A stretch of DNA of 64,000 bases from Branchinecta lynchi (Eukaryota > Arthropoda > Branchiopoda > Anostraca > Branchinectidae): positions 21,470,030 through 21,534,029 of the forward strand of contig JAKZAP010000016.1 in assembly GCA_023053575.1 (NCBI GenBank). The letters are read 5' to 3'. The position numbers and the translations under genes are program-made. The notes below the pieces were generated by a model, which worked only from the letters and a program-made list of their open reading frames with translations, was not told the origin of the DNA and made no database searches. Every line of letters begins with the position of its first letter. The stretch's first letter is position 1. This document shows positions 22,920-34,400 of the stretch, piece by piece.

Positions 22920-23241
22920 GAAATAACTAGGCTTGTACTTGTTCTTCCCACCAAGTTTCCTCCCACTTGCTCTCCTCTAAGCATGTCACAAGGTTTCCGC
23001 TTCCCCCCTCCGACTTATACATACCTCAGGGTTCCGGATTCCCCCTTCCCCCAGTCCCCCACGGTGGTCGGATGGGAAAGTGAAGATTCCATGTTAGTTT
23101 GGTCGGGTCCCTGATGTGCCTGCCAGTGCCAAGTTTCATCGTCCTAGCACTTCTGGAAGTACCCTAACTCGATAACAGTGGACCGACCGACCGACCGAAA
23201 AGTGATCGGTATGGCACTCGAGCGAAGCTGCAAGTGCCATA
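22920..23241 (+). repeat. GACCGACCGACCGA-ended repeat, copy 1
   Basis: The region carries TTCTTCCCACCAAGTTTC, TCCGGATTCCCCCTTCC and CTGGAAGTACCCTAACTCG blocks. It ends with a GACCGACCGACCGACC microsatellite and the terminal AAGCTGCAAGTGCCAT. The same order of blocks is present at 50470-51452. Confidence 0.65.
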
Positions 23242-23384
23242 ATAACCCAAAGGCATTTACAGGATAAACAAACAACTGATATAGAAAACTGCAAACTAAG
23301 GAACACCACTTGTCAACTCGAATGCTTTACGCACAAAATTACCAAAGGAAATCATCACTCTTTATGACGTAGATCGTAAGATAT

Positions 23385-25309
23385 TTATTTATTTTATTTG
23401 TGACCCGCTTTTTGTACAAAAGCGGAGTATGAGCAAAATAGACAAAATAAAATACACAGATTAAAACACTAAACAAAACAATGTACATAAACATGACTTC
23501 ATTATTTTTCATGTGGTTTCAAGATCCTTCAAATGAGAAGCTCCTGCACCTGAAAAGAAAATAATCTAGACCATCCCAATCAATGTGACAAATAGGACAG
23601 ATACATACTTCCTACTCTTCTTAGAATTCCACGAACTGCCACCGCAGTTTTCTCGCAATAGTGCGAGGGGTCCTTTAAATATCAATCACATGCAGAAGTT
23701 TCTGTCTGTGGAATCGAAGCAAAGCAAACTTGAGTAATCACCGATAGCTTTTAAACTTATTCAGTATTCTTTTCATCTCTTACTAACACTTTAACATTAG
23801 GACTGGGCCTGTAGTTGTAGTCATAGATAAAGCTGTTAGCCCGCCATGATCCAGTAACCGCAAACAACACATTAAACATGAACATGTGTTACGGTACGTT
23901 ATTGATGTATTATGAAGAGGCACGAACTCCGAATTTAGGAATCATTTGTCTCCGGGGACCCACCGACTGCAAGCCCCCGTCATAAAACGGTGGATCCTTC
24001 ACATCTGTTGCTGTTGTATAAAAACAATCCCCGAAGTTCCTAATCCGAGGGTAAAAGTGGTTCTTATCGTCTGAACGGATGACCGATCACGTACCATGAA
24101 TACCGGCCATGTAAGAATCAACAGTGCGTGCTGAAGATAGGTGGAGTAATCAGGATGAGAAGTTTTGGGGTAGCACCGCGCAAAATTTTGCAAAATATAT
24201 CTGTAAACTTTCTAGTATGATGGGTAGGTTCCTGGAGGAGTCAGTTCCTCCTTGAAGTTGGGTCCTCTCGTCGAACTGTGTTTAAGCACACATCACACTT
24301 TAAGGAAATAAGAAATGTCGGGAGTTTCTCAAGTTAGCTTCCTAACACTAGAGAGATCTTTTCTGATTGAGAAGTTGTGCATAGTGGACTTAAAGTGATT
24401 TTAATAGTTGTGTTAGTATCGTTTTTGTTGCATGATGGCCTTATGGCTTTAATATGCAGATAAATCGTTTGTTCATTCATGTAGTCATTACATTTCTAAA
24501 CGGTCTCGCTGAAACTTGGATAGATCTATTTCGTCTTACGAGGTGAGTTCGCAGAGTCCATATATTAAAAATTTATACGGGGAGTTTGAAAGGGAGGAAT
24601 GGGTGGAGATTATTTTGAAATATAGAAATTTTGTGGGTTGGTTAGTTTGGGCATGGCACATAGAGAACGTTTTTTGTAAGGTGAGTTAAGAAGAAAGGGG
24701 TGTGTATTAGTTTATATTATTTGAAATTTATTTGTTGGGTTAATTTGGATTTTTTTTTCATTGAAGTTAGTTATTCTTTTTTTCTTTTTTTTATTTGTGT
24801 TAACCATGGCCCTTTAGGGCTTTCAGTGTTAATAAATATATCTATCTATATATATATAGCTTCGCACAGAGGATCGAGCAGTATTTTTGTTGTAGTTTCA
24901 TAGCAGCTACAAAGGCGCATCAAGGTTCGCACACGACGATTGGGTGCAGCTACTAAAAGTGGCGCATTATTCAAGTCAAAACTTGTAATTGTACTATAAC
25001 GGTGTAGGAGCAAACGGAAACAAGTAGGCGTTGTGTCTAATATATGCCATCCCATCTGACAGCTTACATCAGTCTTTCAGTAATTGGATCCATTTTTGAG
25101 GTGAGTATGGACTGTCGTTGAAATTTTCCAACTTAGCGATTCTGCAAAAAATCCTGGCGAATCTAACTTTGTGGCGCTACTAGTGTGGTGAACCAAAAAT
25201 ACGGCTATTTTGCGAATATTCGCGTACATGTGAACCCACAGTTAACTATTCCCTTGTTGTGTTCTGGTATTTTGACAATGTTTTATGTCATCCGAGTGTA
25301 TATGCTTCC
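23385..25309. other. No gene; retroposon 3'-UTR fragment at 23390-23450
   Basis: A minus-strand retroposon 3'-end block starts with TTTATTTGTGACCCGC and contains a perfect stem-loop, CCGCTTTT-GTAC-AAAAGCGG. The remainder is AT-rich with no supported feature; a TATATATA tract is near 24845. Confidence 0.4.
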
Positions 25310-26225
25310 CTTTTTGGGAACACAAAACGTAAGTGGAGGGATACCTATAACATCGCAAAAGTTGTCCCGCTGTCCGTCTGTTAGCACGATAACTCTCTAA
25401 GGGAATGAGATATTTTGATGAAACTTGGTTTGAGGATTCTTTGGGTCAAGGACGTGGTCAAGTTCGTAGATGGGCTCTGTAGCCCTATATTTAGGGGTGG
25501 GGGAGGGGGTTGAAATTAAGGGGCAAACAACATATTTTTAAACAGCTAAGGTGATAGTCGATTATGGGGTAAGGCGACATGCTGAACATGATGGTGAAAA
25601 CATTTTCTTGCCGGACAAATAGTTCGTCTGGAATCCAACGGAAAGTTGGTTAAAAGTAAAAGTTTAATTTGAAGTTGATTATGTGTTGGATTTAGGGGTA
25701 AGAAGACATGCTGAGCACTTATATGGAAAGTATTTTCTATCCGGATAACTAGTTCGCCCAGAGTCCGGCGAAAACCGGAAAGTTTGTTAGAAGCAAAAAA
25801 TTTATTTAATGTTGATTAGATGACAAACTTAGAGGTAAGAAGAGACTCTGAGTCTGTGTATGACAATCATTTTTTACCCGGACATATAATTGGTCCGGAA
25901 TCCGGTTCTAACCGGAATTGTTTTTATAAATAAAGTTTTATTTTAAGTTGATTAGATGTTCTTTATAGAGATAAGGAAAGAAGCTGAGTTCGTTTCTGAT
26001 TTCCTTTTTTTGCTGGACACTTAGTTTGCTCGGAATTCGGCCGAAACCGGAAATTTGGTAGAAGTAAAGCAGGAAGTTTCGGTCAGTATTGTCAAAATAG
26101 ATATGGCTTATAGAGGTATATCTGAACTCGGTTTTCTCTGATGATGAGCATGGCGAAGACAAGACCGAATTGTCTGGTTCAGATATTAGATTTTTGGGAT
26201 CCCATCGAAACCTTTTGTCTTGTTT
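25310..26225 (+). mobile_element. Element with GGGATCCC end and internal ~140-bp repeats, copy 2
   Basis: The copy starts near a TTTTTGGGAACACAAAACG end and ends TTTTTGGGATCCCATCGAAACC. At least four tandem units of about 140 bp each include a GGTAAGAAGACATGCTGA block and a CCGGAATCCGG block with variants. It has the opposite orientation to the 12-kb copy. ORFs in it follow the tandem units. Confidence 0.65.
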
Positions 26226-26281
26226 CTCTCTTTTTGGCTTCAGTCGGCTATGGGTCACGAACGCATCGGAGCTGTATTGAA

Positions 26282-27569
26282 TTGATTTTTATTTGTAACC
26301 CGTCTAGGTAGAGACAGAGTATGGTAAAAAATGAAAAGAAGACAGAACCACAACAACATTAACCAGATTAATTAAAAGTCACTAAACGAAACATCATGGA
26401 GCTTCATGGATGAGTACAATTTTGGTAATATGGCAAACCCCAACTATGGGGTTTGCCATATTTGGCAAACCGAAAGAAAATCGAACGAACTTGACTAAGA
26501 TTTTCGTTGTTGGAGAATGTTCAGAACAGGGAAACATGTAGAACGTGCGGGAGAGCCGATGCAAATGAGCTATAACTAATTTTTTAGTAGTGACTGAATC
26601 TCCGATCTGAAGTCCTAGGCAAGTGAGACTTGATTTGCTCTGGATTTGGCATCCTATAAGGTCAATGACCGTTGTGACTACTATCTGTTTACTTATTTTT
26701 CTTAATGACATGAGTTTAAAGTTTATTGATCAGTATTATTTTGACGGCAAAAACTAGTACCGCTCGTCCCTCATTGTTAAAACAAAAAGTATCTGTATTA
26801 ATTTCGTACAAACAGATTTTAATAAATCCTACAGTGTGATCTTACTGGGATGGACTTCCTTGGAAGCACACGGGATTAATGTTAGCAATACTGAAAGATT
26901 TTTGTTTATAGTGTAGTCGCCAATTATAAAGATAATGACATTTTTTTGCATGTTTAAATAATACAAATGTATGCTAATTAGATACAGTATCCAGGAAGGT
27001 GCTCTGGGGCCCGTGTGTTTCCTTGAAGAAGTAGACAAAAGCACAAGTAAGGTAGTTCTGGGATGCCATACATATTATATACTTCCGTCGTAAGAAGTAC
27101 ACCTTTAAATTAGATAGGTGCAAATATGCGATTAATGATGACTATTTTCACCCGTCAAAACAGCACAGGAACGTAGATATGCGATAAAAAATAACGCGAA
27201 GCAAAAATATATTCATGTGGTTATTTGATTACGAAGACTCGCCAATAGATTTTGTTTGGTTATATGTTTCATTTTCTCCACTGATATTATTTGTTCACTG
27301 ATTTAAGAATGTTTCGGAATGTTTCTTTATGGCCTGAAAAAGTAGGATTTATTTTTATAAAGTTCCATAGCAGTTGTTATTGCTGACAAAATAATAAGAG
27401 CGCCATTCTTATTAGTTTCGAATACTATCTGTATATTTTTCTTGTTGCTGGTATGATTCAGGTTTCATTGTACCACCGTTTTTGTTTACGAATAAAACAA
27501 ATATCGGCTCGTCGGTCCATGGCTATTAAAGAATAAATACTCTGTTTACTTACATAGCTCTGAAGCACA
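26282..27569. other. No gene; minus-strand retroposon 3'-end fragment at 26282-26340
   Basis: The sequence TTTTTATTTGTAACCCGTCT followed by CAGAGTATGG again matches the conserved 3'-end block. A near-perfect short inverted repeat, TATGGCAAACCCCA / TATGGGGTTTGCCATA, is at about 26430-26461. Nothing else is recognisable. Confidence 0.4.
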
Positions 27570-27577
27570 CTTGCAAT

Positions 27578-27774
27578 CAAGGCCGTATCCAAAGGGGCGG
27601 GGGAGTTAGGGGGTTGAACCCTACCCCCCTCCGAAACACACAAAAATAGTCATTTGTATAGGCTTTTCCCTCTGATCTATGTCTTTTTGTACTTTTTCGT
27701 CCGAACCGCAGGCACCCCCCCCCCCCCCAAAGGGCACCCCCCCCCCCCGCAATAAATTCCTGGATACGGGCCTG
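27578..27774 (+). mobile_element. hAT-like MITE, family 1, copy D
   Basis: The element runs from CAAGGCCGTATCC to GGATACGGGCCTG, flanked by a perfect 8-bp duplication CTTGCAAT at 27570-27577 and 27775-27782. The internal blocks and C runs match the other family-1 copies. Confidence 0.88.
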
Positions 27775-27979
27775 CTTGCAATCATCTCATGGATCTTCGA
27801 GAATGCCCCTTCAAATGCTTCCGATATCCATACAATCACGCAAGTTAGTCAAAAAACATCCAGATATAATGACCCCTACACTCGATCCCCCTACCCAGTA
27901 AAAATTAGACAAAAGTTGCCGACTCTACTGCTGTATTCGTCAGAACAGAAGACACAAAGGCACCAGCAGTTGTTGACAT

Positions 27980-28454
27980 TAGTTGCGTTTTTTGTCTCTG
28001 TTCTGTTCGCTGTTTTCTCTCTGTTTTATATTTTTCCCGTTTTTGTCAGAACACGAAACACGCTATTTCTCATTTTCCCGTTTTTGTACGCTGTTCTGTG
28101 TTCCGTGTTCTCTGTTCCGCTTTCTGTTTTGCAAAACACGGAACTTGCTCACCTAGCATGTTTTATCACTGTTCAGATAGAAAATTGCAGAGAGATTCAC
28201 AGATAGAAAAGAAAGAATTGCAGAAGTTTGAAGGATAAATCTGGATCCTGAAGTTTGGTCGTTTTGGAATAAAATTTTTAACAGATTTTCGGCTTAAGAT
28301 ATGCTCAGGATCTTAAATTTGCGTTTTTGTCAGAACAGTGAAAAAACATGAAACAGGGGACAGCGTCAACAAAACACCGTTTTTTTTTTTACCAAAACCA
28401 GACAACTGTGAACAAAGAACACGGAACAGGAACCAGAGGCAAAAAACGCAACTA
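27980..28454. mobile_element. Terminal-inverted-repeat element, TAGTTGCGTTTTTTG ends
   Basis: Left end TAGTTGCGTTTTTTGTCTCTG and right end CAGAGGCAAAAAACGCAACTA are inverted copies with one mismatch. Further inside, GTTCTGTTCCGTG-like segments on the left pair loosely with CACGGAACAGGAAC on the right. No clear target duplication or transposase is present, so it is an unclassified non-autonomous element of 475 bp. Confidence 0.55.
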
Positions 28455-29534
28455 TTGTGAACGAATGATGCGTCTATTCTTTTTTTTTCCGTAGTTTCTT
28501 CTAAATTTTTATAAGTATGTTTTATGACAAGCCCAGCTGTGTTACTTGTACGCTTTGAGAGAATAAATGGGTTTCTTCGATAACAACCAGATCTTTAAAG
28601 GTTAACAGAATAGGGCTAAGATACGAAAGTCTGATTACCCATAATATTTTTACTTAATTAGACTACAAGAACCGACAAAAACACGTTACTTCGTTACGTT
28701 GTTATCCACGATTTTTGAATTTTATCTGACGTAATTTCTCTTCCGTAACTGTTGTACCACTATACGGACGTAGCTCTATGTTTGAAATGTTTAGCAACTA
28801 CAGCGGCAGCCAACTGTCGCAATAACAAGTCATGGCGGATTTGTATTCTTCAAGCCATGATGATGAAAATAACATGGGAAGTGAAAGTGACCAGGAAGAA
28901 CTTGCCATTCGCCATGAAGGAAGAACATGACCAGTTGAAAGCTCGAACTTGCTAATCAGCTTGGTGGAATGCTGGCCAAATGCTCTGTTGACTGTGTCCT
29001 TCCACAAAGGAAAACCTATTCGGGGTAGCACGGAACAAAGGGCTGTCTTCGGATGTGATTCTGCAATCTCGAATCTAACATTTCAAAATCTTCGCTTTGT
29101 TAGCCACTGAACCACACGCTTTTGCAGACATTCAAATTTTCCGCGACTCGCCGCAAAGTTATTTGTCGTGCAACCAGCGGAGATTCCAAACGTCACTACC
29201 AGACTACGCGACGTAAAAAACAAAAATCCGTTATGTGAGTCAAACTAATTCAGTGTATTCCAATCAAACCTATAAAAATAAGTTGGCTTTTCAGTTAAAC
29301 TTTAATGCCCAGCGGTTAACCTGTAATAGGCTAACTAACCCTGAGATATCGACGAAAACAAACTACTTGAGAATAGAAAAAAAAAGGAAGCTTGACATAC
29401 CTGGTTTGGGACGCCCAAACAACACAACAACCAACAAATTTGCTGCTAACTGTCCCCACCCCCCATAACAAAAAACCCTCTAACTGCACATTCATTGTAT
29501 AAATATTCTTTGAGCCCAAGCTGACTTTGAAACA
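28455..29534. other. No supported gene
   Basis: An ATG in good context at 28830 opens a short acidic 32-codon ORF that stops without a donor. A block of about 60 bp at 29247-29305 (AATTCAGTGTATT ... CAGTTAAACTTTAA) recurs at 44165-44221, so part of the region is repetitive. Confidence 0.35.
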
Positions 29535-29879
29535 TTTATTCAAACAATGTTTACAACGGATACGTAGCTATGATTTTTCATCAGCGGTATTTCGGCCCTT
29601 CTTGGCAAAGGTCCTCGTCAGGCTGTCAATCTTCTGGTTCAACTTCGGGTAAGGAAACAAACCTGTAATCTAATTTTTGACAACGACGCTGTTTTTGCTG
29701 CACGATTGGGGCGATGACAGGAAAGGTTTTTTTCTGCATTTTGATTACAGGTTTGTTTCCTTCCCCGAAGTTGAACCAGAAGATTGACAGCCTGACGAGG
29801 ACCTTTGCCAAGAAGGGCCGAAATATCGCTTATGAAAAATCATAGCTGACGTATCCGTTGTAAACATTGTTTGAATAAA
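29535..29879. mobile_element. Foldback MITE with ~137-bp arms
   Basis: Left arm 29535 to about 29671 and right arm about 29743 to 29879 are nearly perfect inverted copies, opening TTTATTCAAACAATGTTTACAACGGATACG. Each arm carries the CCTTCTTGGCAAAGGTCCTCGTCAGGCTG motif. The ~70-bp spacer has no ORF. Remnants of the same family are at 11360, 17460-17990, 30345-30450 and 38330-38440. Confidence 0.8.
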
Positions 29880-30344
29880 ATTCATTGTATGCTTGGTGAT
29901 TAATATGTACTGGACTAAAAACGTTCAGCACTTATGCCATGAATTCCTTTTTTTTTTAATAATTCATCATTATGGTCACATCCAATTACAGCATCAATTT
30001 ATCGACGGAAAGTATTTTTACCAAATGAAGTCATCTATCACAGTAGAGGCACGTGCGTGAAATTGGCTTTCTAACACCCATATACCGAAGGCGTATACAG
30101 AACGGAAATCCCCTCAATAAATGTTTTACGAAGGGGTTAACACTTGGGTTCGAATGACGCCTCCCTCTTTTCCTGTTGATCAATGATTGTAGCAGCAGGA
30201 AGGAAATACCGAGATTAGTGGCGTTTTTGATCGAATGTCGGCTTTCGGTTTTGCATGTAGAACCGGATTAAAAAAGGTTTTGTGAAAACGCTAACGAAAT
30301 CTGGAAATTCAGTTACGTATCAATAATTTACTGGAATAATGTTT

Positions 30345-30926
30345 GACGGTACAAAACCGATGCGTCAGCTACATTTTACTAGAGCTCTAATAAAATGTAG
30401 CTGACGTATCCGTTTGCACCGTCGAACATGATTCGCAGTCAGCTTGGCTGATGGAAGATCTATACTTCTGCGCTCCTTCTATACTATTTCGTTCTGGTGT
30501 CACCAGGCCCGTATCCAGGAATTTATTTCGGGGGTTGGGGGGGTTGTCTTCGGGTCGGACAAAAAAAAATACAAAAAAGACATAGATCAGAGGGAAAAGC
30601 CTGACTGTTTTTGTATGTTTCGGGGGGGGGGGTCTTCTGGGGGGGGCTGACGTATCCGTTTGCACCGTCGAACATGATTCGCAGTCAGCTTGGCTGATGG
30701 AAGATCAATACTTCTGCGCTCCTTCTATACTATTTCGTTCTGGTGTCACCAGGCCCGTATCCAGGAATTTATTTCGGGGGTTGGGGGGGTTGTCTTCGGG
30801 TCGGACAAAAAAAAATACAAAAAAGACATAGATCAGAGGGAAAAGCCTGACTGTTTTTGTATGTTTCGGGGGGGGGGGTCTTCAACCCCCCCCCCCCCCC
30901 CCCCCCCCCCCCCGGATACGGCCTTG
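30345..30926. repeat. 246-bp tandem duplication carrying family-1 MITE copies
   Basis: Units starting CTGACGTATCCGTTTGCACC at 30403 and 30649 are near-identical, with one clear difference near 30462/30708. Each contains foldback-family sequence, a retroposon fragment and the left part of a family-1 MITE. Only the second MITE is complete. The breakpoint lies in a G run, so either a recent duplication or an assembly error is possible. A small palindrome, AAAATGTAGCTGACG versus CGTCAGCTACATTTTA, sits at 30362-30408. Confidence 0.7.
30750..30926 (-). mobile_element. hAT-like MITE, family 1, copy E (complete)
   Basis: Inverse-orientation element from CAGGCCCGTATCC to GGATACGGCCTTG with a perfect 8-bp duplication GGTGTCAC at 30742-30749 and 30927-30934. 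It interrupts a retroposon coding remnant. The paralogous remnant on the minus strand at 10330-10350 retains the uninterrupted GGCGTCACTCATG site. A partial copy starts at 30504 in the upstream duplicate unit. Confidence 0.88.
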
Positions 30927-31256
30927 GGTGTCACTCATGTTCTGCGGCATAAGGAGATTAAAAAGATGAGATCATGTTATTTTAAATATGCAAAGCACCT
31001 GCTCGACTTGTCGAAATTATGTCATAATCCTAGATTGACGGAGTGTTCAAAATTCAAGATGCAAGTGTTACCCTTTTGGATGCTTCCTCGTCGCTATGAA
31101 AAATCATGGACAACAGGGCCCAACCACCGTACGACGTTATCCACTGCTTCCTGGCCGAAGATTGAAAATTAAGTGTCTTTTTCTGGATTTATTTTCTTTC
31201 ATTTACTCCGCTTTTTCAAAATGGCGAGCTATAAATAAATTACTTACTTATACTGG
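30927..31256 (+). pseudogene. Non-LTR retrotransposon RT C-terminal fragment, copy 2
   Basis: Plus-strand sequence encodes the same RT C-terminal region as 10081-10575 (shared GVTHVLR, KEIKKMRSCYFKYAKHLL), then shifts frame after a KLCHN motif. A 3' UTR with TTACTCCGCTTTTTCAAAATGGCG follows, then an AAATTACTTACTTA tail near 31256. Its 5' part continues across the MITE into 30710-30749. Confidence 0.65.
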
Positions 31257-31574
31257 AATAACTTGTACTAATGGTCCTTGGTGCCTCACTGTAGGAATTT
31301 GGCTGCTACAGTACCAGATTGCCAAACACAGAACTCTCCAGACAAACAAAAATGGCAGAATCGTAGCATATTTTACAATCAGGAATAGAGTAGCGTCTTC
31401 GATATACCTCGTTGTCATTCTACTGATCGCATTTTGATTTAATTCAAATTGCACTGGGTTCCCATATTCTCTACGTCATTACGAGACGCTCATTGTGAAA
31501 AATCAGTAATACCTCAGCACAGTCAGCTATTCAGTAAATGCGGGTGCAGTATGCAAGACAAAGCTAGCTTCAGT

Positions 31575-31965
31575 TAAAGCACAACTCTTACTAGAAATGA
31601 TCTTTTCACTGTGAAATGGATCAGAAAAAATGTGTTTGAAAATACGATTAATTTCCACCTAAATTTAGCGATCTTCTTGTTAGCGCTTATCGACTCCATC
31701 CAGCCTTCCTATTCTCCGACGTGGCGGCTGGGCGCAAAACATTTGAAAACTGAACATGTCGTGGTTAAAACGTGAGGAAACGAAGCGAATAAAAGAATTA
31801 AAAAACAGAAGTCCTTATGTGCTATGTGTGAAAGTGTTCGTTGAAGTTTTAGGCAAACTTCTTGTTTGTGGGCAAATCTCGGCACGGCCGAAAAAGCGCT
31901 AAAAATTCGTAGGGACAAAAGGAAACAACTGAGAAATGTGGGGATTTTAGAAGCTTATCATTCCA
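31575..31965 (+). repeat. Dispersed repeat (TTACTAGAAATGAT family), copy 2, uninterrupted
   Basis: Matches 13478-14215 without the MITE and 49672-50020 in inverse orientation. The target octamer site appears once near 31613. A GGCACGGCCGAAAAAGCGCTAAAAATTCGTAGGG block is shared almost unchanged with copy 1. Confidence 0.72.
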
Positions 31966-33309
31966 TAAGGGAGCTTTAAGCTTTGAAACCTATGGAAGCC
32001 TCTAGGGCTGTCGAAACTTTTCGCTAAGCAAAATACGCGCCAAGCCAAACAGCGAGAGTGCAAAACAGCGATGGGCAAAATCCCACCCAAGAAATAGTGA
32101 TAAAGAAAACGGGATCGACTAAAAAGAGGCACGACATGGCGCCGGAGGCACGAGTAATAAAATAGATTAGCAAGTAGTACAAGTAGACAAGTAAGTGAGA
32201 GTTTGTAAGTCCAGAGCCTAAAAGAAGGCACGGTAGACAATTTTTGCACCTCTTTTTAGTACTCGTGCCTCCTACACTATGTCGTGCTGTGCCGTGCCTC
32301 TGCTTAGTCGACCCCAAAGAAAACGACATAACAAGGTACAAACTGAAAAATTCTCCTCAACAGGTCCTTTTAAAGTAGGGGGACGAAAGATTCAAGTAGC
32401 GTTGGCAGAAACCAATAAGCGGTCTGACTCGGAAAAGCTTGTCTTCGCAGTTGGTTTCAAGACACGTTTCTATTGACCAGTGTTGCCAGATTGGCAAATT
32501 TGTTGGAGACTGGCTGTCGTACGGCCGGTGGCACGGAGGAGGAAAACAGTTGCATTATAGCGTCCACAGTAGGACTAAAGCCATGGTACTACATGGTTCA
32601 GTGTGCCTTTTGAAATGGGACTCTCTTGGCTTCTTAAAAATAGTAATGTATTTATGAATACAGAACACTGAAGAACCTTCTGCTGGGTATTATGGGTGTC
32701 TGGTGACACAATTATGGGATAATTATTTGGTTAAAGAAATATGAGATAGAAAAAATTTGGAATTGACACGTAACCGGTTAGAATTCTTCATATGGGCGCC
32801 TTCGGGCGTTTTCATACCCCTATCTTAACAAGTTTTCCGGTTCCGTGGTAAGAGCCGAACGTCTGATACATTACTAGTCATTGAGTTTCTGGGAGGTGTA
32901 GATTTTTCTGGCGTAGTTTTGGCGTATTTTTCAAATGCCGCATTTTTTTTTTTTACCATGATTTAGCAACACTGTTGTTGGCTGCCCCGGCGTGGGTGGC
33001 AGCTCTGATATAACGTCTCGGTGGAAAAGTGAGAGTAGGCAACCGTGTTCGAACTGAGTATAGTGAGGTGACTGGATGGCCGTTCTCAAAGGGATTGTAT
33101 GAATGGATAGAATTTGATCGAAAAGAAACTTTCAGAGTGCGAAACTGACGAATTTCACTTTGTCGTCAGCAGACAAATGAACGCTTAGCCTAAATATATA
33201 AAAACGAAACTATCTTGGATCGTCTTTAATTTTTCATAAGGAAAATAAAAAAAAAGTGAAAAAAATCAGAAACAGCGTGAAGAGTAGGATTGCTCATTTG
33301 TTGTACATA
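31966..33309. other. No gene; inverted GGCACGAC-type motifs at 32095-32335
   Basis: Segments GGGATCGACTAAAAAGAGGCACGACAT (32111) and GTGCCTCTGCTTAGTCGACCCC (32294) are approximately inverted to each other, with GGCACGAGTA/TACTCGTGCC inside. They suggest a degraded foldback element of about 240 bp. No coding signal. Confidence 0.35.
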
Positions 33310-33479
33310 CACTGTAAAAAGTTTCTCCGTATAAAGATTAAAGTTAACTGCATTATTTGCTACTGGGATTATTCTGAAGTCTACGGAGATAAGATTAATA
33401 CCAAATAGAGATAAGATGAATCTGAGTAGCAAATACTGCAGTTAACTTTAATCTTTATATGGAGAAACTTTTTACAGTG
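33310..33479. mobile_element. Foldback MITE with CACTGTAAAAAGTTTCTCC ends
   Basis: The 170-bp element has ends CACTGTAAAAAGTTTCTCC and GGAGAAACTTTTTACAGTG that are perfectly inverted. The arms extend to GTTAACTGC(A)-TATTTGCTACT on the left and AGTAGCAAATACTGCAGTTAAC on the right, leaving a short AGATAAGATTA-rich centre. A related copy is at 17501-17659. There is no clear target duplication. Confidence 0.72.
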
Positions 33480-33779
33480 CACGGAACGTTCAGGACCATG
33501 CTGGGAATAGAAGGATTGAGCTAGAAGTTTGAATTCAGGCCAATAATGGATGTTCTGCCTGCCACATCGACAAGTAAAGAAGTTGAAAATCCAACGCTGT
33601 CGGTCCAAAAATATCTTAGGCTTTATTATATCAATTAAATTCTGTTTTGTTCTTCAAGAAAGTTTTAATCGTCGAGTCGAATTGGGGTCTGCAGAGCGGA
33701 CTGAGTCTTGCAGGCAAAGCCTTTCTTGTTTACTGTAATAGTCCCCCCTCCTCTCCTAGGATTTATAGCGCACTTACGG

Positions 33780-34400
33780 CCATGAACTAAACGGGTACTG
33801 TCGACTCCAGTAGCAGGGTTAGTTACCAAAAGTAACTTCGTACAGCCTGGAAAGTAACCCAAAAGTATCAAAGTAACCCAGTATAACTTTCTGCGCGCGT
33901 CTTCAATACGGTTGCTTTGCCTCAAGTCCTTTTATTTTCTAGTTGGCTTCCTTATTTTTCTAATTCTAATATTGCGCATATTAAAACTACTTTTTTTAAT
34001 TTTGGTAAATTTTTGTGTAGACTTTCAAAATTCCATTCTACTTCGTCTGCTATAAATTTGTACCATTTGACAGATCCACTTCAAATTATGCAAAAAAAGC
34101 AACAAAAATTTCTGTCGAAAATGTCTTCTCTTACTCATAACCTATATTTAGCGGTTAAAGAGTTGCTATAGTTTTACGCGTGTGTATAATGTTATTTTCT
34201 TGTATTTTAGTATGCTTTGGCCAGATTGTTTTTTTGTAGTATTTGTTGGGCCAATTTGTATGTATTTACTTCACTTTATACTCTCCGATCTTGGAGGTCA
34301 ATAAAATATTTGAATTTGAATTTGAATGCAATGTCGCCCAAAGTAACCCAAAGTATCCTGAAGTAACTCGTACACCTTGGTTCTTGGTGACCAACCCTGG
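33780..34400. repeat. Nested repeat: CAGGGTT-ended element with a retroposon tail inside
   Basis: Outer flanks CAGGGTTAGTTACCAAAAGTAAC (near 33815) and TTGGTGACCAACCCTG (near 34385) are imperfectly inverted, each followed inwards by AAGTAACCCAAAGTAT-type segments. Between them, a 3'-UTR-like stretch ends CAATAAAATATTTGAATTTGAATTTGAA near 34326, a polyadenylation signal and hexamer tail as in non-LTR retroposons. A remnant ORF at 33917-34171 may be the retroposon C-terminus but is not recognisable. Confidence 0.45.

Noticed and set aside
28830..28930. ATG in good context opening an acidic 32-codon ORF
   Set aside because: Ends in a stop with no splice donor, and no homology is recognised.
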